Source: Crenarchaeota archaeon 13_1_40CM_3_52_17
GTDB lineage: Archaea; Thermoproteota; Bathyarchaeia; 40CM-2-53-6
Direction of reading: 5' to 3'
DNA: 47,726 nt
Assembly (NCBI GenBank): GCA_001918745.1
Contig: MNGN01000036.1
Coordinates: 1-47,726 of the forward strand
Part shown: positions 26,693 through 36,020 of the stretch, one piece after another
Position numbering within the stretch: position 1 is the stretch's first letter
Layout: the number at the start of each line of letters is the position of its first letter
Translations under genes and position numbers: made by a program
Notes under the pieces: generated by a model
Seen by the model: the letters and a program-made list of their open reading frames with translations, nothing else
Told to the model about the DNA's origin: nothing
The model's database searches: none

Positions 26693-29275
26693 CTAAGCTC
26701 CGAAGAAAGACGTCAGCTTCTTCGCACCCGTGAGTTCTTCGTAGTCTAGGCCCACTGCGTCTAGAACCTGTTCGAATGTTGATCGGATGTATTCGTTATA
26801 TTTTTCCACGTCAATCTCCCTAATGCTCGCCAGTTGAACGGGCTTGACCCCCTTCCCGGTTGTGACCTTGACGAAGCTGACCAGGTCGCCAGCTCTGACG
26901 TCGCCTCCCTTGTTGCTCAATTGTTGCGCGGCCTTGACGTGTTGCGGTGTCGTTTTCGTGTAGCCGGAGACGGATTTTCCGATCATCATGTTGAACGCCA
27001 AGTCATCTAGGGAATATTTTCGGTTTCGCAGCTTGCTGTACGAATCTTGCACAAGATCCTTGATCTTGACTCTCGCAACGTCGAAATCGGTTGGCGTTTT
27101 GACCTGACCAAGAATATCCACCAGCTGGTTGAAAGTGTTCTTGAGGAACTCGGGAATGTGTCTCTTCTTACCAGTAAGTCCCCTGATGTCGACTTTGTTG
27201 TCCGGGTGAACTCCGAGGTAGTTTTTCTTTCTAATGCTGAGAGCAACGTATCGATAGTTCTTGTCAACTTCGAGCTCCATTCCGAGTTCCTTTTTGGACC
27301 ATCGAATTAGCTCGTCGAGTTTCTCCCTAGCTGGGGTGCCGAGGAAAAGTGAGTCAGTGTCCCCGTAGAACACTTCAATTCCCAGCCGCTTTGCTTCCTG
27401 AATCGTGTTGGTTATCGCATATCTTCCAACGGCCGCCGTTGACTCCGCGAGGGGAGGACAGTAGAGCGAGAATCTGTCTGAGCCGAAGACTCCGTAGCTC
27501 GCGTTCAGCACTACTTTGAGCGCGTTCTGTACGACCTGGTACCAAGTGAGCTTCTCCGGCGAGAGTCCTTTGTCCTTTGCTCGGGGTTTGTACCAGTGTA
27601 TTCTGAGATCCCGGAGAGACCCTACTAGTTGGCTTTCCATTGCCTTTCTGTGTCGACAGACCCAATGATCCGTGTCAGGGATCTTGTTAGTTCGACAGTC
27701 AGCATGCCCGCAAAGAATCGTCTCGTAGCCCAAGTTCCACGTCTTGATTATGGAGGGGTATAGAGATGCGAAGTCAAGCACGGCAACATCGAAGTGGACC
27801 CCTGGGACAGGATCAACAACCATTCCGCCTTTGTACTTTTTTCCCTTGATGATCGCGGTCGTGCTAGTTGATCCTTTCTTTGCAGTGATCTCTTCCGACC
27901 GGGGAATGAGGAAACCTCGAGAACGATGTTCGCGGAACATCATACTTCTGATCCAGCCTGAGACGCCCTGGCGGGTCATGTCTTCCATGGGGAGGAAGCT
28001 TATTCGAGAGAGTGCAGTGATCAGTTTCATTACCACCTCCCCATCGAATGTTGTCAGGTTCATTGTCAGTTCTGCGTCTTGGTAACAATATGCCGCGAGT
28101 TCTGTTGGGCTTAGTCTTGATACTGACTCAGAAATATCCAGCTTGCCAGTTTCGAGAAGCGCTTCGGAAACCGCGTCTAAGGTAACCTCTCTGTATTTGT
28201 TGCTAAAAGCGTAGACTTGGATGGATCTGTTGAAGAAGAACTTGTAGAGATCGAGGTGTATTCCGTATTTGACCGTGGCCGATTCTCTTCCTAGCTCTAT
28301 AGGTATCTGGTCTCTGTAGAAGCCGAGGTGGTTTAGCGCTCGATGGAACAAGTATCGGAGGTCGAAGTCGTCTCCGTTGAAGGTTAGGACGAACGGGTAG
28401 TCGTTCAGAGTGGTGAATATTGCTGACACGAGTTCCGGTTCAGAATCGTACACCTCGACTTCTATGCCGGGAAGCTCGACTGTTTCTGTGCCGGGCTGCT
28501 TGAGGAGGAGCACCCTTTTTGTGTCGTCTGACCCGCATAGGCTTGCGCAGGTGACCTTGTACTCTGCAGCAGTTGGGTCGGGGACTCTTGTTTCTATCGG
28601 GGAATAGACTTCGATGTCGAGTGCCACGCGTCTGTAGTTTGGAACTGGGTATTCGAGAAGGCGTAGCCATCTTTCCATTAGTTTACGGTACTCTTCGTCC
28701 TTCTCTTCGATTGCTTCTTTGACGGCGGGAACTTGGGCTGAGGTCCCTGGTTTTAGGTCGCCTTGTTGGATGGTGTAAGACATTCCGGGCTCAAGATGTC
28801 TGTCGTAGATGTAGTTCTCGACGTATCGGATGTCAGCTTCCCAAGCGGTAATTATGTCTCTGATGCATCCGCTGGGTCGTCCACCTATGGAAAGCGGATC
28901 TCTCGCCAGCACGATAGTCACAGGGATATCCTTGCCCTCGAGAGCGTCGAAACGTCTTGCAGGCTCGAGTCCTAACAGTCCTGGATGATTCATCAGTTCC
29001 TTGTTTTTCCTGAGATTTTCGGGAGAGTCTTTGGACAGGCAGTAGGGCGTATGGCCTGTGTTGTCGTACCAGAATTGTATCCTCTCCGTTTGAGGATCAT
29101 AGAGTTTGAGGTATACTGCTCTTCTCTCGCCATCGTATCCAGCTCCAGCAAAATAAGACTGAGCCATCTCCCTTGGTGTCTCATGCTTGAACCCGAGTTG
29201 CGGCTTCGCCAGAGCCTTGGGTTTAGGGGTCTCCGGCTGAGACTTTGTTAGGTAGTGGTCAAGGCTGGACATCAT
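26693..29275 (-). CDS. polB: Family B DNA polymerase
   Basis: 860 aa, ATG start (29275; a second ATG follows). The exonuclease shows DIE at 220-222 (ExoI), FNGDDFDLRYL (ExoII) and YCYQDAEL (ExoIII), so proofreading is intact. Palm motif A is DFASLYPSI, motif B is KVVLNASYGVFG and motif C is YGDTDS, so the catalytic carboxylates are complete. The N-terminal basic lead (MMSSLDHYLTKSQ) may carry a PIP-like or disordered region. It is upstream of cofE and divergent from the RNA methyltransferase gene, with overlap of the 5' ends. Length is in the range of archaeal PolB. Confidence 0.96.
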   Translation of the reverse strand: MMSSLDHYLTKSQPETPKPKALAKPQLGFKHETPREMAQSYFAGAGYDGERRAVYLKLYDPQTERIQFWYDNTGHTPYCLSKDSPENLRKNKELMNHPGLLGLEPARRFDALEGKDIPVTIVLARDPLSIGGRPSGCIRDIITAWEADIRYVENYIYDRHLEPGMSYTIQQGDLKPGTSAQVPAVKEAIEEKDEEYRKLMERWLRLLEYPVPNYRRVALDIEVYSPIETRVPDPTAAEYKVTCASLCGSDDTKRVLLLKQPGTETVELPGIEVEVYDSEPELVSAIFTTLNDYPFVLTFNGDDFDLRYLFHRALNHLGFYRDQIPIELGRESATVKYGIHLDLYKFFFNRSIQVYAFSNKYREVTLDAVSEALLETGKLDISESVSRLSPTELAAYCYQDAELTMNLTTFDGEVVMKLITALSRISFLPMEDMTRQGVSGWIRSMMFREHRSRGFLIPRSEEITAKKGSTSTTAIIKGKKYKGGMVVDPVPGVHFDVAVLDFASLYPSIIKTWNLGYETILCGHADCRTNKIPDTDHWVCRHRKAMESQLVGSLRDLRIHWYKPRAKDKGLSPEKLTWYQVVQNALKVVLNASYGVFGSDRFSLYCPPLAESTAAVGRYAITNTIQEAKRLGIEVFYGDTDSLFLGTPAREKLDELIRWSKKELGMELEVDKNYRYVALSIRKKNYLGVHPDNKVDIRGLTGKKRHIPEFLKNTFNQLVDILGQVKTPTDFDVARVKIKDLVQDSYSKLRNRKYSLDDLAFNMMIGKSVSGYTKTTPQHVKAAQQLSNKGGDVRAGDLVSFVKVTTGKGVKPVQLASIREIDVEKYNEYIRSTFEQVLDAVGLDYEELTGAKKLTSFFGA

Positions 29276-29334
29276 ATGGGGCCAAGAGCGGGAAGAGCTT
29301 ATCGGTAAAAAGGTTCCTTGTTAGGAGACAAGAA

Positions 29335-30651
29335 ATGTTCGACTCGAAACTCGTAGACAGGTTGCGACTGGCTCGCGAGGCCCTGCTTCTTGTGTCAAAG
29401 GGATGGAGTGAGAGATCTGCGGTCTCAAGAATCGCGTTATCTGATCCTCAATTACAAAGCGAGAAATCTTCAGCCCGTGCACTAGTCATTGAGGTAGTTT
29501 CGAGACTCGACTTGCTGGACAGAGCCATCCAGACAACATTTCCAGACTCCAAAATAGACAGAAAGAGCCTCGCTCTCTTTCACCTCGCGGCCCAACTAGT
29601 GCTCTCAGAGAATACTTACGCAAAAGCCGATCTTGTTCGGGCCTTGAGAAGAATATCACCTGAATTCGAAAGGCCGAGACTCGAACAGCTACTTGGATCC
29701 CTGATAGCAAACACGGCTGCCGACACTTCGAAAAACATGAACGAGACGGAGCGCGAAGGCATTCGCACACATAATCCGCCATGGTGGGTATCGTATTGCT
29801 TCTACCATTTTGGGAGAGAAACAGGTCTCAAGATCCTCTCCTCACAGACGCGTCCTCGATACATTCGCGTCAATCCTTTGAGAAATCGTGGACGAACTAG
29901 CCTTCCCGTCGAATTGAGAAGATACTCAGGTCAACTCATCGAGGCTGATTCCGGCACTTACCTACTAACCGGGTCACCCTCAGTCCTTGCGAAGTATTTC
30001 GAATTGGGTCTGTTCCAAGTACAAGACTTAGCCTCCTACCTAGCCATCAAGGCCGCATCCCCAACTCCTGGGGAGAACGTCCTGGATCTCTGCGCGGCGC
30101 CCGGTGGCAAGACAGCGACTCTGGCCCAGTTGATGAAGAATCAGGGAAGAATCATTTCGATCGACTATTCCAAGAATAGGATGGTGTCGTGGAGTAGTGA
30201 AACGGAAAGGCTCGGAGTAAAGATCGCCTCTTCTCTAATCGGAGACGCTTCGAATCTAGGCCTCAACGCGCAATTTGACCTCGTGATCGTCGACCCACCT
30301 TGCACGGGAACAGGGATTCTAGATCGAAACCCACGGATGAAATGGCACCTTTCTCCAAAACTCGTTCAAAAGTTCGCACTCCTTCAATCTAGCATGCTCC
30401 AAGAGTCCTCAAGGTACACACGTCCAGGAGGCCGCATTCTGTACTGCACTTGCAGTCTGACGCTCGAAGAGAATGAACTCGTGCTCTCAAGATTTCTGAC
30501 AGAGCACCCTGACTTCGAGACTCGTCCAATTTTGGAGGATCATGGTTCGGTGGGCCTTCGAGGCCAAACCAATTGTCGACGGTTCTATCCCCACAGAGAC
30601 AGGACCGCGGGCTATTTCATTGCAAGACTCGAACGTAGCACTCAAGTGTAA
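29335..30651 (+). CDS. RsmB/NOL1/NOP2/Sun family RNA m5C methyltransferase
   Basis: 438 aa from ATG 29335. The same frame opens at a TTG at 29245 inside polB's 5' end, but the ATG fits better. An N-terminal NusB/RsmB-like helical domain (about 5-135) is followed by a SAM-binding domain. LDLCAAPGGKTATL is motif I, VDPPCTGTG holds one conserved Cys, and YCTCSLT holds the second (catalytic). It methylates cytosine in rRNA or tRNA. It converges on apgM with a 58-bp gap. Confidence 0.92.
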   Translation: MFDSKLVDRLRLAREALLLVSKGWSERSAVSRIALSDPQLQSEKSSARALVIEVVSRLDLLDRAIQTTFPDSKIDRKSLALFHLAAQLVLSENTYAKADLVRALRRISPEFERPRLEQLLGSLIANTAADTSKNMNETEREGIRTHNPPWWVSYCFYHFGRETGLKILSSQTRPRYIRVNPLRNRGRTSLPVELRRYSGQLIEADSGTYLLTGSPSVLAKYFELGLFQVQDLASYLAIKAASPTPGENVLDLCAAPGGKTATLAQLMKNQGRIISIDYSKNRMVSWSSETERLGVKIASSLIGDASNLGLNAQFDLVIVDPPCTGTGILDRNPRMKWHLSPKLVQKFALLQSSMLQESSRYTRPGGRILYCTCSLTLEENELVLSRFLTEHPDFETRPILEDHGSVGLRGQTNCRRFYPHRDRTAGYFIARLERSTQV

Positions 30652-30709
30652 GAATGAGGGGACGATTAGTCTCCCGATCGAATCGAGTAGAGTTTATCGA
30701 GACTACGCT

Positions 30710-31957
30710 CTAGGATCCGTAGAGCCGGCTTCGGCCGACGAGGTCTGTAATTATCGGCATCAGGTCAAGTCCGCGAATTCTTCCTAGGTTTCCGCGGGCG
30801 GCTGAGGCCTCGCTTAGCTTGAGAACTCGGCTTGCAGGGACGTCTGGACCACCTATTATCACCGGGACCGGGTCGCCAGTGTGAGCTCCATATCCCACAG
30901 GTGTAGCGTGGTCAGCTGTGAGCGCCACATAGTTGAGCCCAATATCGACTTCGTCAATTATGTGACCTACGAGTGTATCCACTTCCTCTAACGTTCTGAC
31001 TTTGCCTTTGAAATCGCCATCATGGCCGGAGATGTCTGGCGCCTTTACATGCACGAGGACGAAGTTCTTGTCCCTGCTTCCTTCGATGACCGCCTTTGCT
31101 TTTGCTTCGTAGTCCGTCTTGATTCCGCCAGTTGCACCCTTGACATCCATGACTTCCATGCCTGCGGCCATCGCTATGCCTTGTACCATTGGGGTTCCTG
31201 AAATGCAGCATCCTCGGAGGTCGAACATCGATTTGAAACTTGGAAGATTCGGAACTATTCCCGCTCCCCTTGTAAGGACAATATTGGCTGCTTTTTCACC
31301 ATCATTCGCTCGTTCCTGGTTCAGGGGATGTTCCCGCAATACTTCGTGTGATCTTTTGACGAATTCATTAACTGCTGCAGATGTTCGCTTCGCTTCCTCG
31401 CTTCCATCAAGTGCTTTTGAAATCGCGATCTTCGCACCTTCCTCTTTCGGGTCTACGTCTGAGACCATTCTCGACAGCCTTTCACCGCGTAATACCAAGA
31501 CCGCTCTGTGATCAACTGTGGCCTTGAAAATCGTCTTGATGCCGGGTACGCCATCAATCTTGATCGCATCAACCACCTTGGCAAGTTTTGAGGTTCCCTT
31601 CCTGATTCGTCCGGCGCGCCTGTCTTCGACGCGGAAATCATCATCAACGGTGGCGAAGTTGCATCGAAATGCGACATCTCCTGGGCGGAGCTCAATTCCA
31701 GCGCCCATCGCCTCTAGGGCGCCTCTTCCTGTGTAGTACTTGGCTGGGTCGTATCCAAGGAGGGCTAGATTTGCAACGTCGCTTCCCGCGCGTATACCCG
31801 GAGATATGGGGTCAAGTTGACCGACAAGACCTCCCTTGGCCAGTCGGTCCATGTTCGGAGTGTTAGCGAATTCTAGAGGTGTCTTGTAATCATGATCGAT
31901 CAGGGGTCTGTCGGCCATTCCGTCGACGATTAGCAATACTGCTCTTTTGTCTGCCAA
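30710..31957 (-). CDS. apgM: 2,3-bisphosphoglycerate-independent phosphoglycerate mutase (archaeal ApgM)
   Basis: 415 aa, TTG start. The N-terminal LLIVDGMADRP contains the metal Asp, and TPNMDRLAKGGLVG and GIRAGSDVANLALLGYDP are typical of the archaeal class. LTADHATPVGYGAHTGDPVPV carries the second metal-binding group. Interconverts 2- and 3-phosphoglycerate. A perfect 13-bp palindrome lies 27 bp upstream of the start. Confidence 0.95.
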   Translation of the reverse strand: MADKRAVLLIVDGMADRPLIDHDYKTPLEFANTPNMDRLAKGGLVGQLDPISPGIRAGSDVANLALLGYDPAKYYTGRGALEAMGAGIELRPGDVAFRCNFATVDDDFRVEDRRAGRIRKGTSKLAKVVDAIKIDGVPGIKTIFKATVDHRAVLVLRGERLSRMVSDVDPKEEGAKIAISKALDGSEEAKRTSAAVNEFVKRSHEVLREHPLNQERANDGEKAANIVLTRGAGIVPNLPSFKSMFDLRGCCISGTPMVQGIAMAAGMEVMDVKGATGGIKTDYEAKAKAVIEGSRDKNFVLVHVKAPDISGHDGDFKGKVRTLEEVDTLVGHIIDEVDIGLNYVALTADHATPVGYGAHTGDPVPVIIGGPDVPASRVLKLSEASAARGNLGRIRGLDLMPIITDLVGRSRLYGS

Positions 31958-31983
31958 CGATGGGACTTCCTGCGGACCATTTT

Positions 31984-31996
31984 ACTGTAATACAGT
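31984..31996. promoter_or_regulatory. 13-bp palindrome upstream of apgM
   Basis: ACTGTAATACAGT is a perfect inverted repeat with a central A. A further ACAGTT half-site follows at 32001-32006. The position, 27 bp from the apgM start, suits an operator. A small stem (GATGTG-GACT-CACATC) lies at 32035-32050. Confidence 0.4.
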
Positions 31997-32153
31997 TAAA
32001 ACAGTTTGCCTTAGGTGCGATTGCTAGCAAGTTTGATGTGGACTCACATCTATAGGCAGATGTTGCCGAATCCAGCGCGAATCCATAGTAATGCCAGGTT
32101 CGGTATCATGAAAATGGAGAGGTAAGATCCTGGAGCAGTGCATTGTCTGCGGA

Positions 32154-32363
32154 ATGAAAATTGTAGATACTATTACAGGGCTTTGTGCCAACCACGCGGA
32201 GGTTTACCGCAGGGTCAAAGATACATATTCGTTGTGGTTCGCCGCCTATGGCAACCTGACGACCAGAGATTTCCTCAAGCGACTAATTGCACTGCCTGAA
32301 ACTGGCCAGCTGGCTAGAGAGATGGCCGAGTTCCTGGTCCGCAACCCGGAGAGGTGGAAATAG
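32154..32363 (+). CDS. Zinc-finger small protein preceding topA
   Basis: 69 aa from the only ATG in frame, but coding sense begins earlier. Upstream codons read ILEQCIVCG, so with LCANH they form C-x2-C-x9-C-x2-H, a metal site. The upstream frame is open to a TGA at 32109 but has no ATG, GTG or TTG there; the only candidates are ATC (32127) and CTG (32130). An ATG at 32108 reads MKMER then stops at TAA. Skipping one T (32123) would give MKMERKILEQCIVCG. The C-terminal half (FLKRLIALPE) is helical. The stop is directly adjacent to topA, so the two are coupled. Confidence 0.6.
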   Translation: MKIVDTITGLCANHAEVYRRVKDTYSLWFAAYGNLTTRDFLKRLIALPETGQLAREMAEFLVRNPERWK

Positions 32364-35300
32364 ATCAAGACCCTCATCGTTTGTGAGAAGCCCGACGCGG
32401 CTCAACGAGTCGCAAGCGCCCTTGACGAAGAGAATCTCCCACGGAAACTATGGTCTCAGGGCGTTCCCTATTTCGAGTGCCACACGAAAAAAGGACCTGT
32501 CATCGTCTGCTCAGCCCTTGGCCATCTATATGGAGTCGACTCCAAAGGACGATCAAGTAGACGGTCCTACCCTATCTGGGACTACCATTGGGCACCAAAA
32601 CATCTAGTTGACCGCGCGTCCGCGAGATTAGCTCGATGGGTCCGTGTCATCGGATCCATCGCAAAAGGCACAGATCGCTACATCAACGCATGCGTATCAC
32701 CCGACACTGGAATCCTAACGAACGAGGGCAATGTCCCAATTGCTGAACTAGAGGGGACATGGTCCGAACGAAGAGTTGTAACTCTCTCCGAAGCGTCAGC
32801 AACGACTACTGAACACCAAGTAGTTCGGTATCACCGGCTTGAACCGAGACTCCACGGAATTTCATGCTTCGAACTGAAGACTCTCTCTGGGAGGAGGATC
32901 AGGGCGACGGCGGACCACAAATTTTGGTCACGATGGGGGTGGTTAAGACTTGAAAACCTGAGACCGGGTGATCAGGTTGCTGTGTATTCAGCGCCACGAT
33001 TGGACTCGCTGCATGCCAAGCACGAGGCTCTCGTTACAATTGAGGAATTGTGGTCGACACTCAATTCCTTCAGGTCCAAGCAAAGTAGGCATCCTCATAG
33101 CAAGTATCGCTACGATCCTGGTGAATACCAGGAGGTTTGCAATCTCAGAAGAGAGAAGCTAACTTATCCGGAGATAGCCACTCGAACGGGGCTGTCTCTT
33201 AGAACAGTGAGACGCTGGCTTGGAGAAGGCAAGCAACCTTTTACGGTCACTAACCCTGCGATCGAGAAACTCCGAGATATAGGACTCGCCCCTTTGTTCA
33301 TGGACGACGAAAGGATACTGCCTCTCGCGCGGTTGCTTGGAGCAACTTTTGCGGACGGCTGTCTTTCGCAGTCCTCGGATCGGTGGTATTCGGTATGTTT
33401 CATTGTTTCGTGCGAGAGATCAGGGGGTGCAGATGAAGTCGCTAGAGATCTTGAGAAACTTGGTTTCCGTTGTTCGCGACATACGGTTACAAGAACAGGT
33501 CGAATTAACGGAAGGTCATTCGTACAGGAGACTGAACAAGTAAGATGTTCATCCCTCGCACTGTGGTTGCTACTCAAGACTCTCGGTGCTCCATCTGGCT
33601 CAAAAACCGACATGGCATTTCAGATCCCAGCATGGATAATACAAGCTCCGAAAAGAGTACAGTACGAGTTTCTCTCTACCTACCTCGGAGGAGATATGTC
33701 TGTGACGAGAAGTAGTCGAGCGCACCCGAGGTCCTTCAATGCCTGCGAGGTGAGTTTCAACAAAAGGGAGGATTTGGCAGACAATGGGAGGACACTGGCG
33801 GTTCAGATAGCGTTGATTCTGACAGGGTTTGGAGTACGAACTACTCGTATCCAGGTATCCCCCTCAAGAGTGCAAAGGCTGGATGGTCGGAAGAGCGTCA
33901 CCGTAAGAATCGCTTTTTCGAACAGCAATGCGAGCATGGAGAACCTACTCCGTAAGGTGCCGGTCCAATATTGTCCGAGGAAGAGGATTCGAGGGGACCT
34001 AGTTGCCCAGTACACGGCGCTGAAGATGCGATTGGGCTCCAGGCGAACTATCCCATTTCATGATTGGGCAGATTCGGCGAAGGAAGGACTCGATAATACT
34101 CTGCTCCAATGGGATCGTGTCGAAAGATTAGTTTCTGTAGACTGCGATGATGTTCGCGATCTAACAGTTGATTCTGCCCACACGTATGTTGCCAATGAAT
34201 TCTTGACACATAATTGCGATTATGACATTGAAGGGTCTGTCATCGGCAACACGATTCTGCAATACGCCTGTAACCGTGCCCACACCAAGGCGCTTAGAAT
34301 GAAATTCAGTACGATGACCGAGAAAGAACTCCGATTCGGTTTCCAAAAGCTAGATTCGAAGCCAGAAATTCCCTTAGTAGATGCTGGAAAGTGTCGACAT
34401 GAGCTTGATTGGCTTTACGGCATTAATCTCTCGCGGTTGCTAACCGAATCCGCATTAAGACAGGGGAGAGGTTATGCGACTCTCAGTACCGGGAGAGTGC
34501 AAGGCCCAACTCTCGGTTTCGTCGTAGAACGAGAGGAGGAGATATCGTATTTTGTTCCGTCTCCATTTTGGACAATAGATGCGACAATCGCTCACAACGG
34601 CAAAACCCACAGTTTGGAATACGAAATAGACAAGATCGCTTCTCAAGCTGAAGCCAAGGGCATTTGCGACGAGTGTAGAGGTGCTCTACTCGATGTAAAA
34701 GCGGTAGAATCTCGCGAGATTCATCAGTATTCTCCTCACCCGTTTGACTTGTCAAGCCTTCAGTCCGAGGCCTATCGACACTTTGGCTACTCTCCCGCGA
34801 GAACCCTTGCCTTCGCTGAGAGATTGTACCTCGACGCGCTCATCTCATACCCAAGGACGTCTAGCCAGAAACTCCCCCCCGATATTGGGTACCGAGAAAT
34901 CTTGAGTGGAATCGCATCCTACGCAGAATATCGACCTTTGGTCGCCACCCTCATGACTCGCGGTGATCTTCGTCCGAACAATGGTCCCAAAGATGATCCC
35001 GCTCATCCTGCAATCTTCCCCACAGGCGAATCTCCCAAACGACCCTTGTCGGGCGGAGAAGCCAAATTATACGATCTCATTTCGCGACGCTTCATGGCGA
35101 CGTTTGCTGACGCCAGCCTCAAGACGAGTTCCCGAATAATTCTCAACCACAACAATCACAGATTCCTTCTCTCAGGTTCCAACTTCGTTACACTGGGTTG
35201 GTTCGAGTTCTACCGTCCGTACGCATTCGATGATTCAAGACCGCTACCTGACTTGAGAGTTGGCGACAAAGCAACGGTTCAGGACATCAAATCTGTCGAG

Positions 35301-36020
35301 AGGTTCACACAACCGCCTCACCGTTACAACCCTAGTAGTCTGCTAAAGAAAATGGAAGATGCCAACATCGGTACAAAGGCTACCAGGGCAGGCATAATCG
35401 ACCTTCTCTATGCGCGAGGATATGTTAGGGAAGAACGGATGAGGGCGAGCGAACTCGCTGACAAAGTGACTGATACACTTTCAACGTACTGCCCCTTGAT
35501 TATCGACCCGTCCTTCACGGCGAATCTGGAGAACTTAATGGAAGAAATCCAGAATGGAACCGCGTCCAGACGTGGCGTCTTAGTGGAAGGGCTGGAGCAT
35601 CTTCGACCAATAATGCTCTCGCTGGCAGAAAACGAACAGGAGATCGGTTCACAACTCTCAGATGTCATAGTCGCACAGAAAGTAGCGGACGTTACCTTTG
35701 ACACTCCCTGCCCGAAATGCGGGCTGAAACTTGCTGTCGTTCGCAATCGTGGAACTGGCAAGCGATTCATCGGGTGCAACGGCAAATGGCAAGTTGGATG
35801 CAATTTTACTCTCCCATTGCCTCAATTCGGCAATCTCACCCTCCTGACCCGCCATTGCAATGGCTGTGGATTTCAAATGGTCCAAGCCCGATCAAGAGGG
35901 CGCCGGCCGCTAGTGTCTTGTCCACGTTGCTATGCGACGAAAGCCGGAGGAACGAAACTAGGCTTTAGCATGAATAGAATTCCGTCAGAGACATTGAGGG
36001 AATTTCCGTCGGCTACTTGA
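32364..36020 (+). CDS. topA: DNA topoisomerase I (type IA) with intein
   Basis: The precursor is 1218 aa. The mature enzyme is about 710 aa after removing a 508-aa intein. The N-terminal toprim strand IKTLIVCEKPDAAQRVASAL starts at 32364, directly after the in-frame TAG of the zinc-finger gene. The start codon would be ATC, 6 bases after a strong GGAGAGGTGG; no ATG, GTG or TTG is available. The rejoined ACDYDIEG (toprim metal site) and ISYPRTSS (catalytic Tyr codon 34848-34850) are intact. The C-terminus has zinc-binding CPKCG and CNGCG, then CPRC. It relaxes negative supercoils. It converges with a membrane-protein gene, overlapping by 8 bp. Confidence 0.93.
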   Translation: MKTLIVCEKPDAAQRVASALDEENLPRKLWSQGVPYFECHTKKGPVIVCSALGHLYGVDSKGRSSRRSYPIWDYHWAPKHLVDRASARLARWVRVIGSIAKGTDRYINACVSPDTGILTNEGNVPIAELEGTWSERRVVTLSEASATTTEHQVVRYHRLEPRLHGISCFELKTLSGRRIRATADHKFWSRWGWLRLENLRPGDQVAVYSAPRLDSLHAKHEALVTIEELWSTLNSFRSKQSRHPHSKYRYDPGEYQEVCNLRREKLTYPEIATRTGLSLRTVRRWLGEGKQPFTVTNPAIEKLRDIGLAPLFMDDERILPLARLLGATFADGCLSQSSDRWYSVCFIVSCERSGGADEVARDLEKLGFRCSRHTVTRTGRINGRSFVQETEQVRCSSLALWLLLKTLGAPSGSKTDMAFQIPAWIIQAPKRVQYEFLSTYLGGDMSVTRSSRAHPRSFNACEVSFNKREDLADNGRTLAVQIALILTGFGVRTTRIQVSPSRVQRLDGRKSVTVRIAFSNSNASMENLLRKVPVQYCPRKRIRGDLVAQYTALKMRLGSRRTIPFHDWADSAKEGLDNTLLQWDRVERLVSVDCDDVRDLTVDSAHTYVANEFLTHNCDYDIEGSVIGNTILQYACNRAHTKALRMKFSTMTEKELRFGFQKLDSKPEIPLVDAGKCRHELDWLYGINLSRLLTESALRQGRGYATLSTGRVQGPTLGFVVEREEEISYFVPSPFWTIDATIAHNGKTHSLEYEIDKIASQAEAKGICDECRGALLDVKAVESREIHQYSPHPFDLSSLQSEAYRHFGYSPARTLAFAERLYLDALISYPRTSSQKLPPDIGYREILSGIASYAEYRPLVATLMTRGDLRPNNGPKDDPAHPAIFPTGESPKRPLSGGEAKLYDLISRRFMATFADASLKTSSRIILNHNNHRFLLSGSNFVTLGWFEFYRPYAFDDSRPLPDLRVGDKATVQDIKSVERFTQPPHRYNPSSLLKKMEDANIGTKATRAGIIDLLYARGYVREERMRASELADKVTDTLSTYCPLIIDPSFTANLENLMEEIQNGTASRRGVLVEGLEHLRPIMLSLAENEQEIGSQLSDVIVAQKVADVTFDTPCPKCGLKLAVVRNRGTGKRFIGCNGKWQVGCNFTLPLPQFGNLTLLTRHCNGCGFQMVQARSRGRRPLVSCPRCYATKAGGTKLGFSMNRIPSETLREFPSAT
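32691..34214 (+). other. Intein with LAGLIDADG homing endonuclease in TopA toprim domain
   Basis: 508 aa inserted before the +1 Cys of DYDIEG. The N-terminal splice block is CVSPDTGILTNEG (Cys1). The C-terminal block is HTYVANEFLTHN, with the +1 Cys. Between them, after a polar domain, are LARLLGATFADGC and FLSTYLGGDMS, two LAGLIDADG-like motifs with their acidic residues. A helix-turn-helix-like EIATRTGLSLRTVRRWL lies between the splicing and endonuclease domains. All splicing residues (Cys1, penultimate His, terminal Asn, Cys+1) are present, so it is probably active. The insertion splits the catalytic metal site. Confidence 0.93.

Noticed and set aside
30542-30787. 81-aa plus-strand frame after the RNA methyltransferase gene
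   Set aside because: It lies across the end of the methyltransferase gene and the 3' end of apgM without motifs.
32364-32366. Pyrrolysine read-through of TAG joining the zinc-finger gene to TopA
   Set aside because: TAG ends several other genes here (surface protein, aminotransferase, dcd-like), no pyl gene is seen, and a strong ribosome site precedes the ATC.
32982-36020. Starting topA at an internal ATG inside the intein
   Set aside because: It would remove the N-extein and intein start, both clearly coding upstream.
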